19,034 nucleotides of DNA from Syntrophomonas sp. UBA1376 (lineage in GTDB: Bacteria > Bacillota > Syntrophomonadia > Syntrophomonadales > Syntrophomonadaceae): NCBI GenBank assembly GCA_002305535.1, contig DBRE01000064.1, positions 1-19,034 of the forward strand. The letters are read 5' to 3'. This document shows, piece after piece, positions 7,926 to 15,045 of the stretch; the stretch's first letter is position 1, and each line of letters begins with the position of its first letter. A program made the position numbers and the translations under genes. Below the pieces are notes generated by a model. It was not told where the DNA came from and searched no databases. It worked only from the letters and a program-made list of their open reading frames with translations.

Positions 7926-8855
7926 TTACTCATATAGATAGGCACTGTACAAACCGTAATCACCCGGAGTGCCTCCGGTTCCCCCGGTAGTAACATAGCG
8001 GACAAATGCTCCTTTTACGGTATTTTCATCACCGCTTCCCGTATATTCAGTTACCAGAAAAGCCGCAAATCCAACTACCTTCACATCCACGGGGCTGTTA
8101 CCTTTATTTATCTGATGGATTTTGACTATGGGGACTATCAGTATCCGGCTGCACCCTTCTTGAAATGAATTGACTGTACAACACGGCGAGTGGTCACACT
8201 GGTCGATCCGATGCTCAATGCCGTCTTGGGTTGGCCCGGACATATTGCCGTTTTCCACGGGGATAATATCGCCGATGGATATCTGGCCATCATACCCATT
8301 CCTAATGTCCTTTTCATAGTTGTTGGCACCATTCCCGGTCAGACACAAGGCCCCAAACCACCCAGGATAGTGATTCTTTCCTGCCCCTGCTTTCAAAGTT
8401 ACTATTTTCCCAAACTCAAAATCGTCTTCCAATACTCCAAAGGGCACTATACCGGTGGTGGAACTTATGGGAGCCACTTTCGCAGCAGCACGAGCCTTTA
8501 CCTGGCCAAAATCCCGGTTGAAAACCCGCGCGAAATGCAAAGTCACCTGTCGGTCAGCCTGGCCACTTATGGAGCAGTTCGATGCCCCGATCTGGAAGTC
8601 ACATTCATCCTGGACAGCACCGTTTAGGCGGGCAAATTGCTGGGCAGTCTGCAAGGCCAGCTCTGGATCATCGGGGAGATATTGTGCACCCGCTAAGACA
8701 CCACTGTCCAGAGCATTTACCAGACGCGCCCGGTTGATAAACAGCTGCCCGGCATCCAGAGCTAAGGCCGCTGCTCCAATCATTACAACCATACCTATGG
8801 CTACCAGAGCAATGGCACTCCCCTGCTCGCTTTTGATGGCCGTAACGATCTTCAC
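7926..8855 (-). CDS. TadG-like minor pseudopilin, cysteine-rich
   Basis: This 309-residue protein begins with a short positively charged leader and G12|S13, then a hydrophobic stretch to about residue 35 and the GQLFINRARLVNALDSGVLAG segment typical of TadE/G-like N-termini (PF13400). The likely role is a minor pilin or pilus-initiating subunit exposed outside the membrane. The extracellular part holds seven cysteines (DEC, SNC, LC, QC, a CC pair, GC) and a GNMSGPTQDGIEHRI stretch of the kind seen in clostridial TadG-like proteins. The start is GTG, chosen because GAGGTG lies eight bases upstream and overlaps the tadE stop. The gap to tadE is 12 bp and to cpaB 15 bp. No VWA domain is evident, so it is shorter than classical TadG. 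Confidence 0.82.
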   Translation of the reverse strand: MKIVTAIKSEQGSAIALVAIGMVVMIGAAALALDAGQLFINRARLVNALDSGVLAGAQYLPDDPELALQTAQQFARLNGAVQDECDFQIGASNCSISGQADRQVTLHFARVFNRDFGQVKARAAAKVAPISSTTGIVPFGVLEDDFEFGKIVTLKAGAGKNHYPGWFGALCLTGNGANNYEKDIRNGYDGQISIGDIIPVENGNMSGPTQDGIEHRIDQCDHSPCCTVNSFQEGCSRILIVPIVKIHQINKGNSPVDVKVVGFAAFLVTEYTGSGDENTVKGAFVRYVTTGGTGGTPGDYGLYSAYLYE

Positions 8856-8867
8856 TAGTTACTCACC

Positions 8868-9284
8868 TCACTCGATCCTCATGGTGCATTGGCTTTCCAG
8901 GGGGAAGGGATTAGGCAGTAGAGAAGATACAAAAGGGGCCACCAGAGGCAGTGAGTATTTAACTCTCACCTCCAATGGATCCCCTTTTTCTCTACTAGTT
9001 GCCGAGGGAGATATTTCCACTTGGAGTCGATCTGTTTCCAACCAGGCACGGCGGTCTTCTACCAGGTCTTTTATATTCCGATCACTGTAACCAACTACCC
9101 CGTGCCGCACCCCATCCCGGGCCAGGTCGCTTATTATCAGCGAGGCACTCATAATGCGCCCAAACTCAAAAATACCCATAAAAAGCAGTAATAGAATCGG
9201 CAAAACCAGGGCCATTTCCACCAGAGCCTGCCCTTGCCGATCTCCAACTAATTTACCCAGGCATTTTTTCACTCCTACCACCAC
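8868..9284 (-). CDS. tadE: TadE-like pseudopilin
   Basis: This 138-residue protein has a class-III-type prepilin processing site, G18|QALVEM, with Glu at +5 after cleavage, followed by a hydrophobic helix (ALVLPILLLLFMGIFEFGRI, about 25-44). The rest is a small extracytoplasmic domain. TadE is a minor pilin of the Flp pilus, processed by the same peptidase as Flp. The start is a GTG overlapping the last codons of the peptidase gene by 10 bp. No good ribosome binding site precedes it, so translation is probably coupled. A second GTG four codons later is an alternative. Upstream residues before the processing site are basic, as expected. Confidence 0.9.
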   Translation of the reverse strand: MVVGVKKCLGKLVGDRQGQALVEMALVLPILLLLFMGIFEFGRIMSASLIISDLARDGVRHGVVGYSDRNIKDLVEDRRAWLETDRLQVEISPSATSREKGDPLEVRVKYSLPLVAPFVSSLLPNPFPLESQCTMRIE

Positions 9285-9784
9285 ACCCAGATCATACTGC
9301 TGATGACTCCCAGTCCGATGGCGACTCCATAGGGTATAGTCACTTTCTCCACAGAGGTCTTGCTTTTTAACACGGCCACTTTAACTTGCCAGGGCGGATA
9401 ATAACTGGCTGCCAGCTGCAGCACCAGTATCTGAATTTTACCGCTGGCCACGAGGGCTATGAAAGCCATGATGCCCCCCCATACTGCCATCCATAAGAAA
9501 GTGTTGACTACAAATACCCAGCCCTGCAGGGCACCTACCACACCCAAAAGTTTTACATCTCCAGCCCCCATCCCTCGCAGAATAAAAGGGATCATCAAAA
9601 GAGCCATACCTAACAGCCAGCCTAGCAGTGCATCGTCCAAAGCCAGAAAACCTCCGCTAACCCCTTGCAGGACAAAACCTGTCACCAGCCCGAATAGTAT
9701 CAGCCAATTGGGAATACGCCGGCATTTTAAGTCATGATAGCCAGCAACTATAATAACCGTTATCAGTAAGACTTTTAAAACCAT
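9275..9784 (-). CDS. cpaA: CpaA/TadV type prepilin peptidase (A24 family)
   Basis: This 169-residue integral membrane protein has the two catalytic aspartates of the A24 aspartic peptidases: D18 in GYHDLKCRRIPN and D76 in GMGAGDVKLLG. It lacks the N-terminal methylase domain of PilD, as is usual for TadV/CpaA. It would cleave Flp, TadE and the TadG-like protein at their Gly|X sites at the cytoplasmic face of the membrane. The hydrophobic pattern suggests about five membrane segments. AAGGTGG lies seven bases before the ATG. It is separated from flp by 89 bp that include a hairpin (9811-9840), and it overlaps tadE by 10 bp. Confidence 0.93.
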   Translation of the reverse strand: MVLKVLLITVIIVAGYHDLKCRRIPNWLILFGLVTGFVLQGVSGGFLALDDALLGWLLGMALLMIPFILRGMGAGDVKLLGVVGALQGWVFVVNTFLWMAVWGGIMAFIALVASGKIQILVLQLAASYYPPWQVKVAVLKSKTSVEKVTIPYGVAIGLGVISSMIWVWW

Positions 9785-9810
9785 GTCGATTCCACCTTAA
9801 GGGATGAAAT

Positions 9811-9840
9811 GCCCTGCTCATCACCGACAATAAGCAGGGC
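9811..9840 (-). promoter_or_regulatory. Intercistronic hairpin between flp and the peptidase gene
   Basis: Perfect 8-bp arms, GCCCTGCT (9811-9818) and AGCAGGGC (9833-9840), enclose 14 bases just downstream of the flp stop. On the minus strand it is followed by ATTTCATCC, not a proper T run. It may therefore act as a leaky terminator or as a 3' mRNA-stabilising structure, letting pilin be made in excess over the assembly proteins. Confidence 0.6.
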
Positions 9841-9873
9841 TGAGTCTATTATCCCTAATGAGTCACCTTTTCT

Positions 9874-10056
9874 TTAGCTTCCTTCAGTGGGAACATTAAG
9901 CTTTCCGGATATTTCATCAAATATGTCTACTAACTTTTCGCCCATCCCAGTAATCGCTCCGATTACTACAATAGCAATCAAGGCCAAGATCAGCCCGTAT
10001 TCCGCCATACCCTGTCCTTCTTCTTCCCGAACCAATCTTTTCAATACCTGCAGCAT
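9874..10056 (-). CDS. flp: Flp/Fap-type major pilin
   Basis: This 60-residue prepilin has a 14-residue charged leader ending in EEEG, cleavage G14|Q15, then QGMAEYGLILALIAIVVIG. The Glu-Tyr pair sits at +5/+6, the Flp signature. The mature pilin would be about 46 residues: one hydrophobic helix (18-40) and a short acidic tail. It is the major subunit of the Flp pilus, processed by the peptidase encoded immediately downstream. The ATG follows a strong GGGAGGTGG site. As the first gene of the operon with its own upstream region and a following hairpin, it is probably the most highly expressed one. Only one pilin copy is present here. Confidence 0.96.
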   Translation of the reverse strand: MLQVLKRLVREEEGQGMAEYGLILALIAIVVIGAITGMGEKLVDIFDEISGKLNVPTEGS

Positions 10057-10074
10057 GGTTCCACCTCCCGCTTT

Positions 10075-10130
10075 AGATGTAGATACATCTTAGCTCAGGT
10101 GTGTATAAAAAAATATTGTCTGAAAGTTTC
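10075..10130 (-). promoter_or_regulatory. Candidate flp operon promoter and 5'-leader palindrome
   Basis: Read on the minus strand, a -10-like TATACA (10102-10107) lies 17 bp after a weak GAAACT (10125-10130), which would start RNA near 10095. Immediately downstream is a perfect palindrome, AGATGTA (10075-10081) and TACATCT (10084-10090), ahead of the flp ribosome binding site. It could be an operator or a 5'-terminal stabilising hairpin. A TTGACT (10141-10146) further upstream has no well-spaced -10. I see no sigma-54 or sigma-28 type motif and no recognisable c-di-GMP riboswitch. Confidence 0.4.
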
Positions 10131-10254
10131 ATTTTCCGGAAGTCAAAGGTAATAATTTTTGTAGTTCTTGAGTCCTAAATTGTCTTTCTTTTCGGGACGT
10201 TTAGTCTAAGATGGGAAAAGGGGGTACAAGCCGCCCAATTGCGGATTTGCGGGG

Positions 10255-11130
10255 CTAAAAATCAGCCTGGCTGTCTTGAAAACCGTAGCCGTAGACTTCT
10301 ATAGTTTCACTAATAGTCATGAAAGCCTCTGGATCGATTTGAAAAACAATTTCCTTGAGCCGAGGCAGCTGGGTCTTGCTCACTGTAACCATGATTATCT
10401 GCCGCTCTTCACCGGTATAGGCACCTTTCCCAGCCAGGTTGGTACAGCCGCGGTGCAAAGTATGGATTATGACATGCGTGATTTCTTCATATTCTTTAGA
10501 AACTATAAAAACAGTGCGGGTGACATACGGTCCTGATTCAACCAGGTCGACCGTATGAGAACTAACATACATACCGATTGCTGAATACAACGCCAGTTCC
10601 AAATTGGCTGTAAAAAGGAATAAAGCCAGGATAGAAAGATTTATAACCAGAAAAGTCTGGCCAAAATTATAGCCCCTGAATCGCCGCACTATTACAGCTA
10701 CGATGTCCGTTCCGCCCGAGGATCCTTTACTCCGCAAAACCAATCCCACACCAATGCCGGTTAGAACGCCTCCATATATTGCTGCCAATAAAAGGTTATC
10801 TATGCCGAAGTCTATATTTTTAAACAGTTCCAGAAATAGGCTCTGAAAGCAGACCCCTAACAGACTGTACACAGTAAAACGCCGGCTTATATAGCGATAT
10901 CCAGCGATGAATATGGGGATGTTCAAGACTAAATACCATAGAGATATGTCCAGTTTAGTGAGGAAGTTCAAAATAACAGCCAAGCCGGTCACTCCTCCGG
11001 TCAACAGATGCGCTGGTACCAGAACCGCCTGAATACCCAAAGATAAAATTGCTGAACCTAAGATAATTCCCACTACATCTTTTATGGAAATTTTTTCTCT
11101 AAAACGCGTTAAGTTGACCCTAGGGCGCAT
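10255..11130 (-). CDS. YitT family membrane protein with DUF2179 domain
   Basis: This 291-residue protein has the YitT family architecture. About five or six membrane helices span residues 18-195, including the family-typical GGVTGLAVILNF and LRSKGSSGGTDIVA glycine-rich stretches. A soluble C-terminal DUF2179 domain (about 210-285) follows, with the RGCTNLAGKGAYTGEERQII segment and FQIDPEAFMTISE. The family is widespread in Firmicutes, and its transported substrate is not established. The ATG is preceded by AAGGTGG nine bases upstream. It is transcribed toward flp, 198 bp away, with only a weak hairpin (CCGC/GCGG, 10231-10244) and no T tract between. Read-through into the pilus operon is possible but unproven. 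It is divergent from manC. Confidence 0.9.
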   Translation of the reverse strand: MRPRVNLTRFREKISIKDVVGIILGSAILSLGIQAVLVPAHLLTGGVTGLAVILNFLTKLDISLWYLVLNIPIFIAGYRYISRRFTVYSLLGVCFQSLFLELFKNIDFGIDNLLLAAIYGGVLTGIGVGLVLRSKGSSGGTDIVAVIVRRFRGYNFGQTFLVINLSILALFLFTANLELALYSAIGMYVSSHTVDLVESGPYVTRTVFIVSKEYEEITHVIIHTLHRGCTNLAGKGAYTGEERQIIMVTVSKTQLPRLKEIVFQIDPEAFMTISETIEVYGYGFQDSQADF

Positions 11131-11370
11131 TTTATCATTCCACCTTACCGCTAATTTCGACCAATCTTAGCTTTTCCAATGTGGTCGCAATTATCAGGCT
11201 CTCAAACATGCGCCAACCCCAACTGATAGCAGTAAGACCGCCTTATTAAGTTATAGATGTTCCGCCATAAGGGCATACTAGACAGAAATGCCCGGAAGAG
11301 ATTCATGGCATAGACCTCGCATGCCAAAGCATACAATGATTTGTAGTAATTTGGAGGTTGCAGTTAATTT
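11131..11370. promoter_or_regulatory. Divergent yitT-like/manC intergenic region
   Basis: This 240-bp gap must hold promoters for both directions, but neither is clear. Toward manC, a TACAAT (11332-11337) resembles a -10, with a poor TAGACC (11311-11316) only 15 bp before it. Another weak pair is TTATAG (11251-11256) and CATACT (11274-11279). A 6-bp hairpin, GGGCAT/ATGCCC, lies at 11271-11293. The manC ribosome binding site GGAGG (11353-11357) is 13 bases from the ATG, longer than usual. No small ORF or recognisable RNA was found. Confidence 0.35.
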
Positions 11371-12420
11371 ATGATATCGGTAATCCTAGCAGGTGGTAGA
11401 GGACTGCGCCTATGGCCGGAGAGCAGACAGCGCCGTCCCAAGCAGCTATGTAAATTTGTAGACAACCGCTCCATGCTGGATCATACTATTGATCGACTCA
11501 TAAATCTGGGGTCAAGCCGCATTGTTGTTATCACCAGTGATGATCTCAGATCTACTGTACAGTCTCTAGTTCGGCAGCGGCCTACTGGGGAAATAAAAAT
11601 CGACGTACTCTCTGAACCAGTGGGTAAAAATACGGCACCAGCAGTAGGGCTGGCTCTGGCCCAGTCTTTGCATGAAATCCGGGATGAGGTGCTGGGAATA
11701 TTTCCCGCTGACCACCACATTCTCGACAATCAGGCTTTTGAGGAAAGTGTGCAGCGCGCTATTAAGGCGGCCCGGCAGGGATGTGTTGCCACTATTGGGA
11801 TAACCCCTAATCGACCTGAAACTGGTTATGGTTATATTGAGAAAACTAAATGGGAAATCGCTTCCCTGGATAATGTTTATCAGGTAAACTCCTTTTGTGA
11901 AAAGCCTGCCCTCGATATAGCCCAGACCTATCTGGACAGTGGCGCACATATGTGGAATGCTGGTATTTATGTGGCCCAGGGTAGCACACTACTGGAAGAA
12001 TTCTCCCGTTACCTGCCGGAAATATATGAGAACATATTGAAAGGTCTGGATGGATATATATCTTCTTATGAACATCTGCCGGAAATTAGCCTGGACTATG
12101 GTATTGCCGAAAAATCCGACCGGATGGCGGTGGTTCCAGCTGATTTTGGATGGTGTGATCTCGGAAGTTGGAACGCTCTGGAAGATTTGCATGAATTGGA
12201 CGATAATAACAATGTGATATGCGGTGACGATGTGGTGGCTTTGGACAGTCGCAACTGCGTTATCAAGCAATGCGACAAATCAATCATCCTGTTTGGAGTA
12301 GATCAGTTGCTGGTGGTGGAAACCGATGATGTCATCTTCGTATCTGATAGGAACCGGGCTCAAGAGATACGCAGTGTGGTGGATACCTTACACCAGATGG
12401 ATCGCCGCGATCTGTTATAA
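11371..12420 (+). CDS. manC: Mannose-1-phosphate guanylyltransferase (GDP-mannose pyrophosphorylase)
   Basis: This 349-residue nucleotidyltransferase converts mannose-1-phosphate and GTP to GDP-mannose in the cytoplasm. The signature AGGRGLRLWPESRQRRPKQ is at 7-25 (GTP and Mg2+ binding). Others are PADHHI (112-117), TGYGYIE (151-157), FCEKP (175-179), WNAGIY (195-200), SLDYGIAE (240-247) and DFGWCDLGSW (258-267), all typical of this enzyme. It is the short form, lacking the C-terminal phosphomannose isomerase domain of AlgA-type proteins. It opens an operon with phosphomannomutase 26 bp downstream, giving the last two steps to GDP-mannose. The ATG is used although GGAGG is 13 bases away; no better in-frame start is visible. 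Confidence 0.94.
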   Translation: MISVILAGGRGLRLWPESRQRRPKQLCKFVDNRSMLDHTIDRLINLGSSRIVVITSDDLRSTVQSLVRQRPTGEIKIDVLSEPVGKNTAPAVGLALAQSLHEIRDEVLGIFPADHHILDNQAFEESVQRAIKAARQGCVATIGITPNRPETGYGYIEKTKWEIASLDNVYQVNSFCEKPALDIAQTYLDSGAHMWNAGIYVAQGSTLLEEFSRYLPEIYENILKGLDGYISSYEHLPEISLDYGIAEKSDRMAVVPADFGWCDLGSWNALEDLHELDDNNNVICGDDVVALDSRNCVIKQCDKSIILFGVDQLLVVETDDVIFVSDRNRAQEIRSVVDTLHQMDRRDLL

Positions 12421-12446
12421 GGATAGATAATTGGAGGATTTATTTT

Positions 12447-13820
12447 ATGAGTACTATTTTTCGTCAGTATGACATAAGGGGCATAGTTGACCAAGACCTG
12501 GGAGAAGTGGAAGTAGATCGGATCAGCAGAGCATTTGCCGCCTATGCCTTTGAGCAAGGACAAACCCAAATCCTGCTGGGATATGATAATCGTCATTCAT
12601 CTCCTCGTTTTCGCGATATAGCCACCCAGGCCTTGCTAGAAAGTGGACTTCAAGTAGTAGATCTGGGTATGGTGATCACACCCGTTTTTTATTTCGCCTC
12701 GCACCACCTGAATATTCCCGCCGGCTTAATGATCACTGCCAGTCACAACCCCTCTGAATACAATGGTTTCAAACTACTGCTGGGTGAATCAACCATTTAC
12801 GGTGAACAAATTCAAGAAATAAAGCGGCGGGCAGAGGCCGGGGCGTTTCGCCTGGCCGACGGCGGTTCAATAGTATCCCATTCGGTCAACCAGGCCTATC
12901 ACGATATGATCGTGGAAAAAATAAGAATGGGTTCGCGAAAATTAAGAGTAGTAGTGGACTGTGGTAATGGTACAGCATCCCTTTTCGCTCCTCAGATCTT
13001 GCGCAGTCTGGGTTGTGAAATCGTCGAAATATACTGCGATTCCGACCCCGATTATCCCAACCATCATCCCGATCCCGTCAATCCTAAAAACATGACGGAC
13101 ATGGTGGATATGGTGCTTGACTGCCGAGCTGATTTAGGCATTGGTTTCGATGGAGATGGAGACCGGCTGGGAGTAGTTGACGCCGAGGGCAACATGATCT
13201 GGGGTGATATGCTAATGATCCTGTTCTGGCGGGAACTGCTGCCTCGTTATCCCGGCAGCCAGGCTATAGTGGAAGTAAAATGCTCCCAGAGTCTGATCGA
13301 TGAGATTGAAAGCTTGGGTGGCCAACCACTCATGTATAAAACCGGTCATTCCCTGATCAAGGCTAAGATGAAAGAAATCGACGCTATATTCACGGGAGAA
13401 ATGTCCGGGCATATGTTTTTTGCCGATGAATACTATGGATATGACGATGCTATTTATGCGGCTGCTCGACTGCTCTCGTTATTATCTAATCAGGAAAAAA
13501 GCCTGACTGAGTTGCTGGAAGATGTGCCCCGTTATTATTCTACCCCGGAAATTCGTCTGCCCAGCAGCGATACTGGCAAATTCGATCAGGTAGAATCAGT
13601 AATCAGGCACTTTGAATCCCGCTATGACATCATTAAAATTGACGGCGCTCGTATCCTCTTCCCTAAAGGCTGGGGATTGGTGCGGGCCTCCAATACCGGC
13701 CCGGAATTGATAGTGCGCTGCGAGGGCACCACTCCTCAAGCTTTGGAAGCAATCAAAAAGGAATTATTTGCTTATTTAACTCAGATTGGTCTCCCGGCTT
13801 ATGAACAGTTAGAGGTATAA
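12447..13820 (+). CDS. manB: Phosphomannomutase/phosphoglucomutase
   Basis: This 457-residue alpha-D-phosphohexomutase interconverts mannose-6-phosphate and mannose-1-phosphate. The phosphoserine loop is TASHNP (97-102, Ser99), the metal loop is DGDGD (235-239) followed by Arg240, the sugar-binding loop is GEMSGH (317-322), and the phosphate-binding RASNTGPELIVRCEGTT lies near 412-428. The length is normal for the bacterial PMM/PGM type, so activity on glucose phosphates is also possible. GGAGG lies nine bases before the ATG. Its place directly after manC and before a glycosyltransferase supports a mannose role. Mannose-6-phosphate supply (a phosphomannose isomerase) is not encoded in the window. 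Confidence 0.94.
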   Translation: MSTIFRQYDIRGIVDQDLGEVEVDRISRAFAAYAFEQGQTQILLGYDNRHSSPRFRDIATQALLESGLQVVDLGMVITPVFYFASHHLNIPAGLMITASHNPSEYNGFKLLLGESTIYGEQIQEIKRRAEAGAFRLADGGSIVSHSVNQAYHDMIVEKIRMGSRKLRVVVDCGNGTASLFAPQILRSLGCEIVEIYCDSDPDYPNHHPDPVNPKNMTDMVDMVLDCRADLGIGFDGDGDRLGVVDAEGNMIWGDMLMILFWRELLPRYPGSQAIVEVKCSQSLIDEIESLGGQPLMYKTGHSLIKAKMKEIDAIFTGEMSGHMFFADEYYGYDDAIYAAARLLSLLSNQEKSLTELLEDVPRYYSTPEIRLPSSDTGKFDQVESVIRHFESRYDIIKIDGARILFPKGWGLVRASNTGPELIVRCEGTTPQALEAIKKELFAYLTQIGLPAYEQLEV

Positions 13821-13878
13821 ACCTTCCAAATTAGGTCTAGACTATGAGGAAGTCTGCTATAGCTTAAGGAGGAAGTCT

Positions 13879-15045
13879 ATGACGATCGTAAATGTAGGTA
13901 CTTATCCACCTAAGCAGTGTGGAATTGCAACATTCTCCCAGGATCTACGTAAAAGCCTCATAAAAGCAGGGCATACCGTTTTGGTAGCAGCTGTATCCGA
14001 TCAGGAATATGAATATCATTATGGCCCTGAAGTGGTGATCCAGATCGATCAGCATAATAAAAGCGAGTACCTGAGAGCTGCAACCCAGATAAATAATAAT
14101 AAAGCTGTTAATTTGGTTATGATCCAACATGAATACGGCATTTACGGTGGGCCAGAAGGCAGCTATTTGCTCAATTTCTGCAGTGCATTGCAAAAGCCTT
14201 TTGTCGTTATAACTCATACTGTCCTTCCCGACCCGGATGACGCCCACCAAAGAGTATTAACCGACTTAACCGAACAGGCAGTAGCGGTAGTTTGTATGAC
14301 CGAGAACTCGGCATCTCTTTTAGAGACGATCTACCAAGTCCCTTCCGCCAAGATCCATATGATCGGCCATGGTGTCCCTGATTTTGTGCCCAAATCGCCC
14401 CGTGGTTTGAAAAAACGCTATGGTCTGCAAGGGCGCAATATTATTTCCACTTTCGGATTGATCGGCCCTGGCAAAGGATTGGAATTGGGTATACGGGCAG
14501 TAGCCGAGGTGCTGACCGAGTACCCTGATTGCACCTATTTGATACTGGGGCAAACCCACCCCATGCTCCAAAAACGCGAAGGGGAAAAATATCGCGAAAT
14601 GCTGGAACAGTTGGTCTATGAGTTGGGTATAGCCGACAGCGTGACCTTCGTAAATCGGTTCCTAAGTGATGCAGAAATCGGTGATTACCTGTATCTCACA
14701 GATATATATTTAAGTCCCTACCCTAATTTGAATCAGGCGGTATCAGGCACTCTGGCCTTTGCGGTCGGTGCTGGTAGGGCCATTGTCTCCACTCCTTATG
14801 CTCATGCCTTGGAGTTACTGGCTAATGGGCGGGGGCTTTTGGCTTCGAAAGTGGATTATCACGAACTGGCTCAGCTAATGAAAGCCATCTTGCAGGATCC
14901 AGGATTAAAAGTCAGTCTGCAGAACCAGGCTAGAAAACTCGGCCATACCATGAGTTGGACTCAGGTAGGTCGGCGCTATAGTCAGATGCTTGAACAAACC
15001 ATTGGTCACCACCATTTAGAAGGGAAAAGCGTTCACTATGCTTGA
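13879..15045 (+). CDS. GT4-like (GT-B fold) glycosyltransferase, atypical C-terminal motif
   Basis: This 388-residue protein has a GT-B layout. The N-terminal lobe starts with TYPPKQCGIATFSQDL (8-23), an acceptor-side loop of family-4 type, followed by a Rossmann-like core. The C-terminal lobe carries FGLIGPGKGLELGIRAV and VSGTLAFAVGAGRAIVSTPY. Where most GT4 enzymes have the donor-binding E-x7-E, the second Glu falls within LAFAVGAG and is absent, though HALELL follows. The donor is unknown; GDP-mannose is inferred from manC and manB upstream. It is cytoplasmic, with no membrane segment. AAGGAGG lies six bases before the ATG, and the 9-base AGGAAGTCT is repeated in the leader (13847-13855 and 13870-13878). 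It overlaps the next gene by 8 bp. Confidence 0.8.
   Translation: MTIVNVGTYPPKQCGIATFSQDLRKSLIKAGHTVLVAAVSDQEYEYHYGPEVVIQIDQHNKSEYLRAATQINNNKAVNLVMIQHEYGIYGGPEGSYLLNFCSALQKPFVVITHTVLPDPDDAHQRVLTDLTEQAVAVVCMTENSASLLETIYQVPSAKIHMIGHGVPDFVPKSPRGLKKRYGLQGRNIISTFGLIGPGKGLELGIRAVAEVLTEYPDCTYLILGQTHPMLQKREGEKYREMLEQLVYELGIADSVTFVNRFLSDAEIGDYLYLTDIYLSPYPNLNQAVSGTLAFAVGAGRAIVSTPYAHALELLANGRGLLASKVDYHELAQLMKAILQDPGLKVSLQNQARKLGHTMSWTQVGRRYSQMLEQTIGHHHLEGKSVHYA

Noticed and set aside
8190..9090. Plus-strand open frames opposite the TadG-like and TadE genes
   Set aside because: They lie antisense to well-supported pilus genes, show no family features and have no convincing ribosome binding sites.
10091..10254. 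c-di-GMP riboswitch or sigma-54 promoter upstream of flp
   Set aside because: I found neither the GEMM core sequence nor a GG-N10-GC element with correct spacing.
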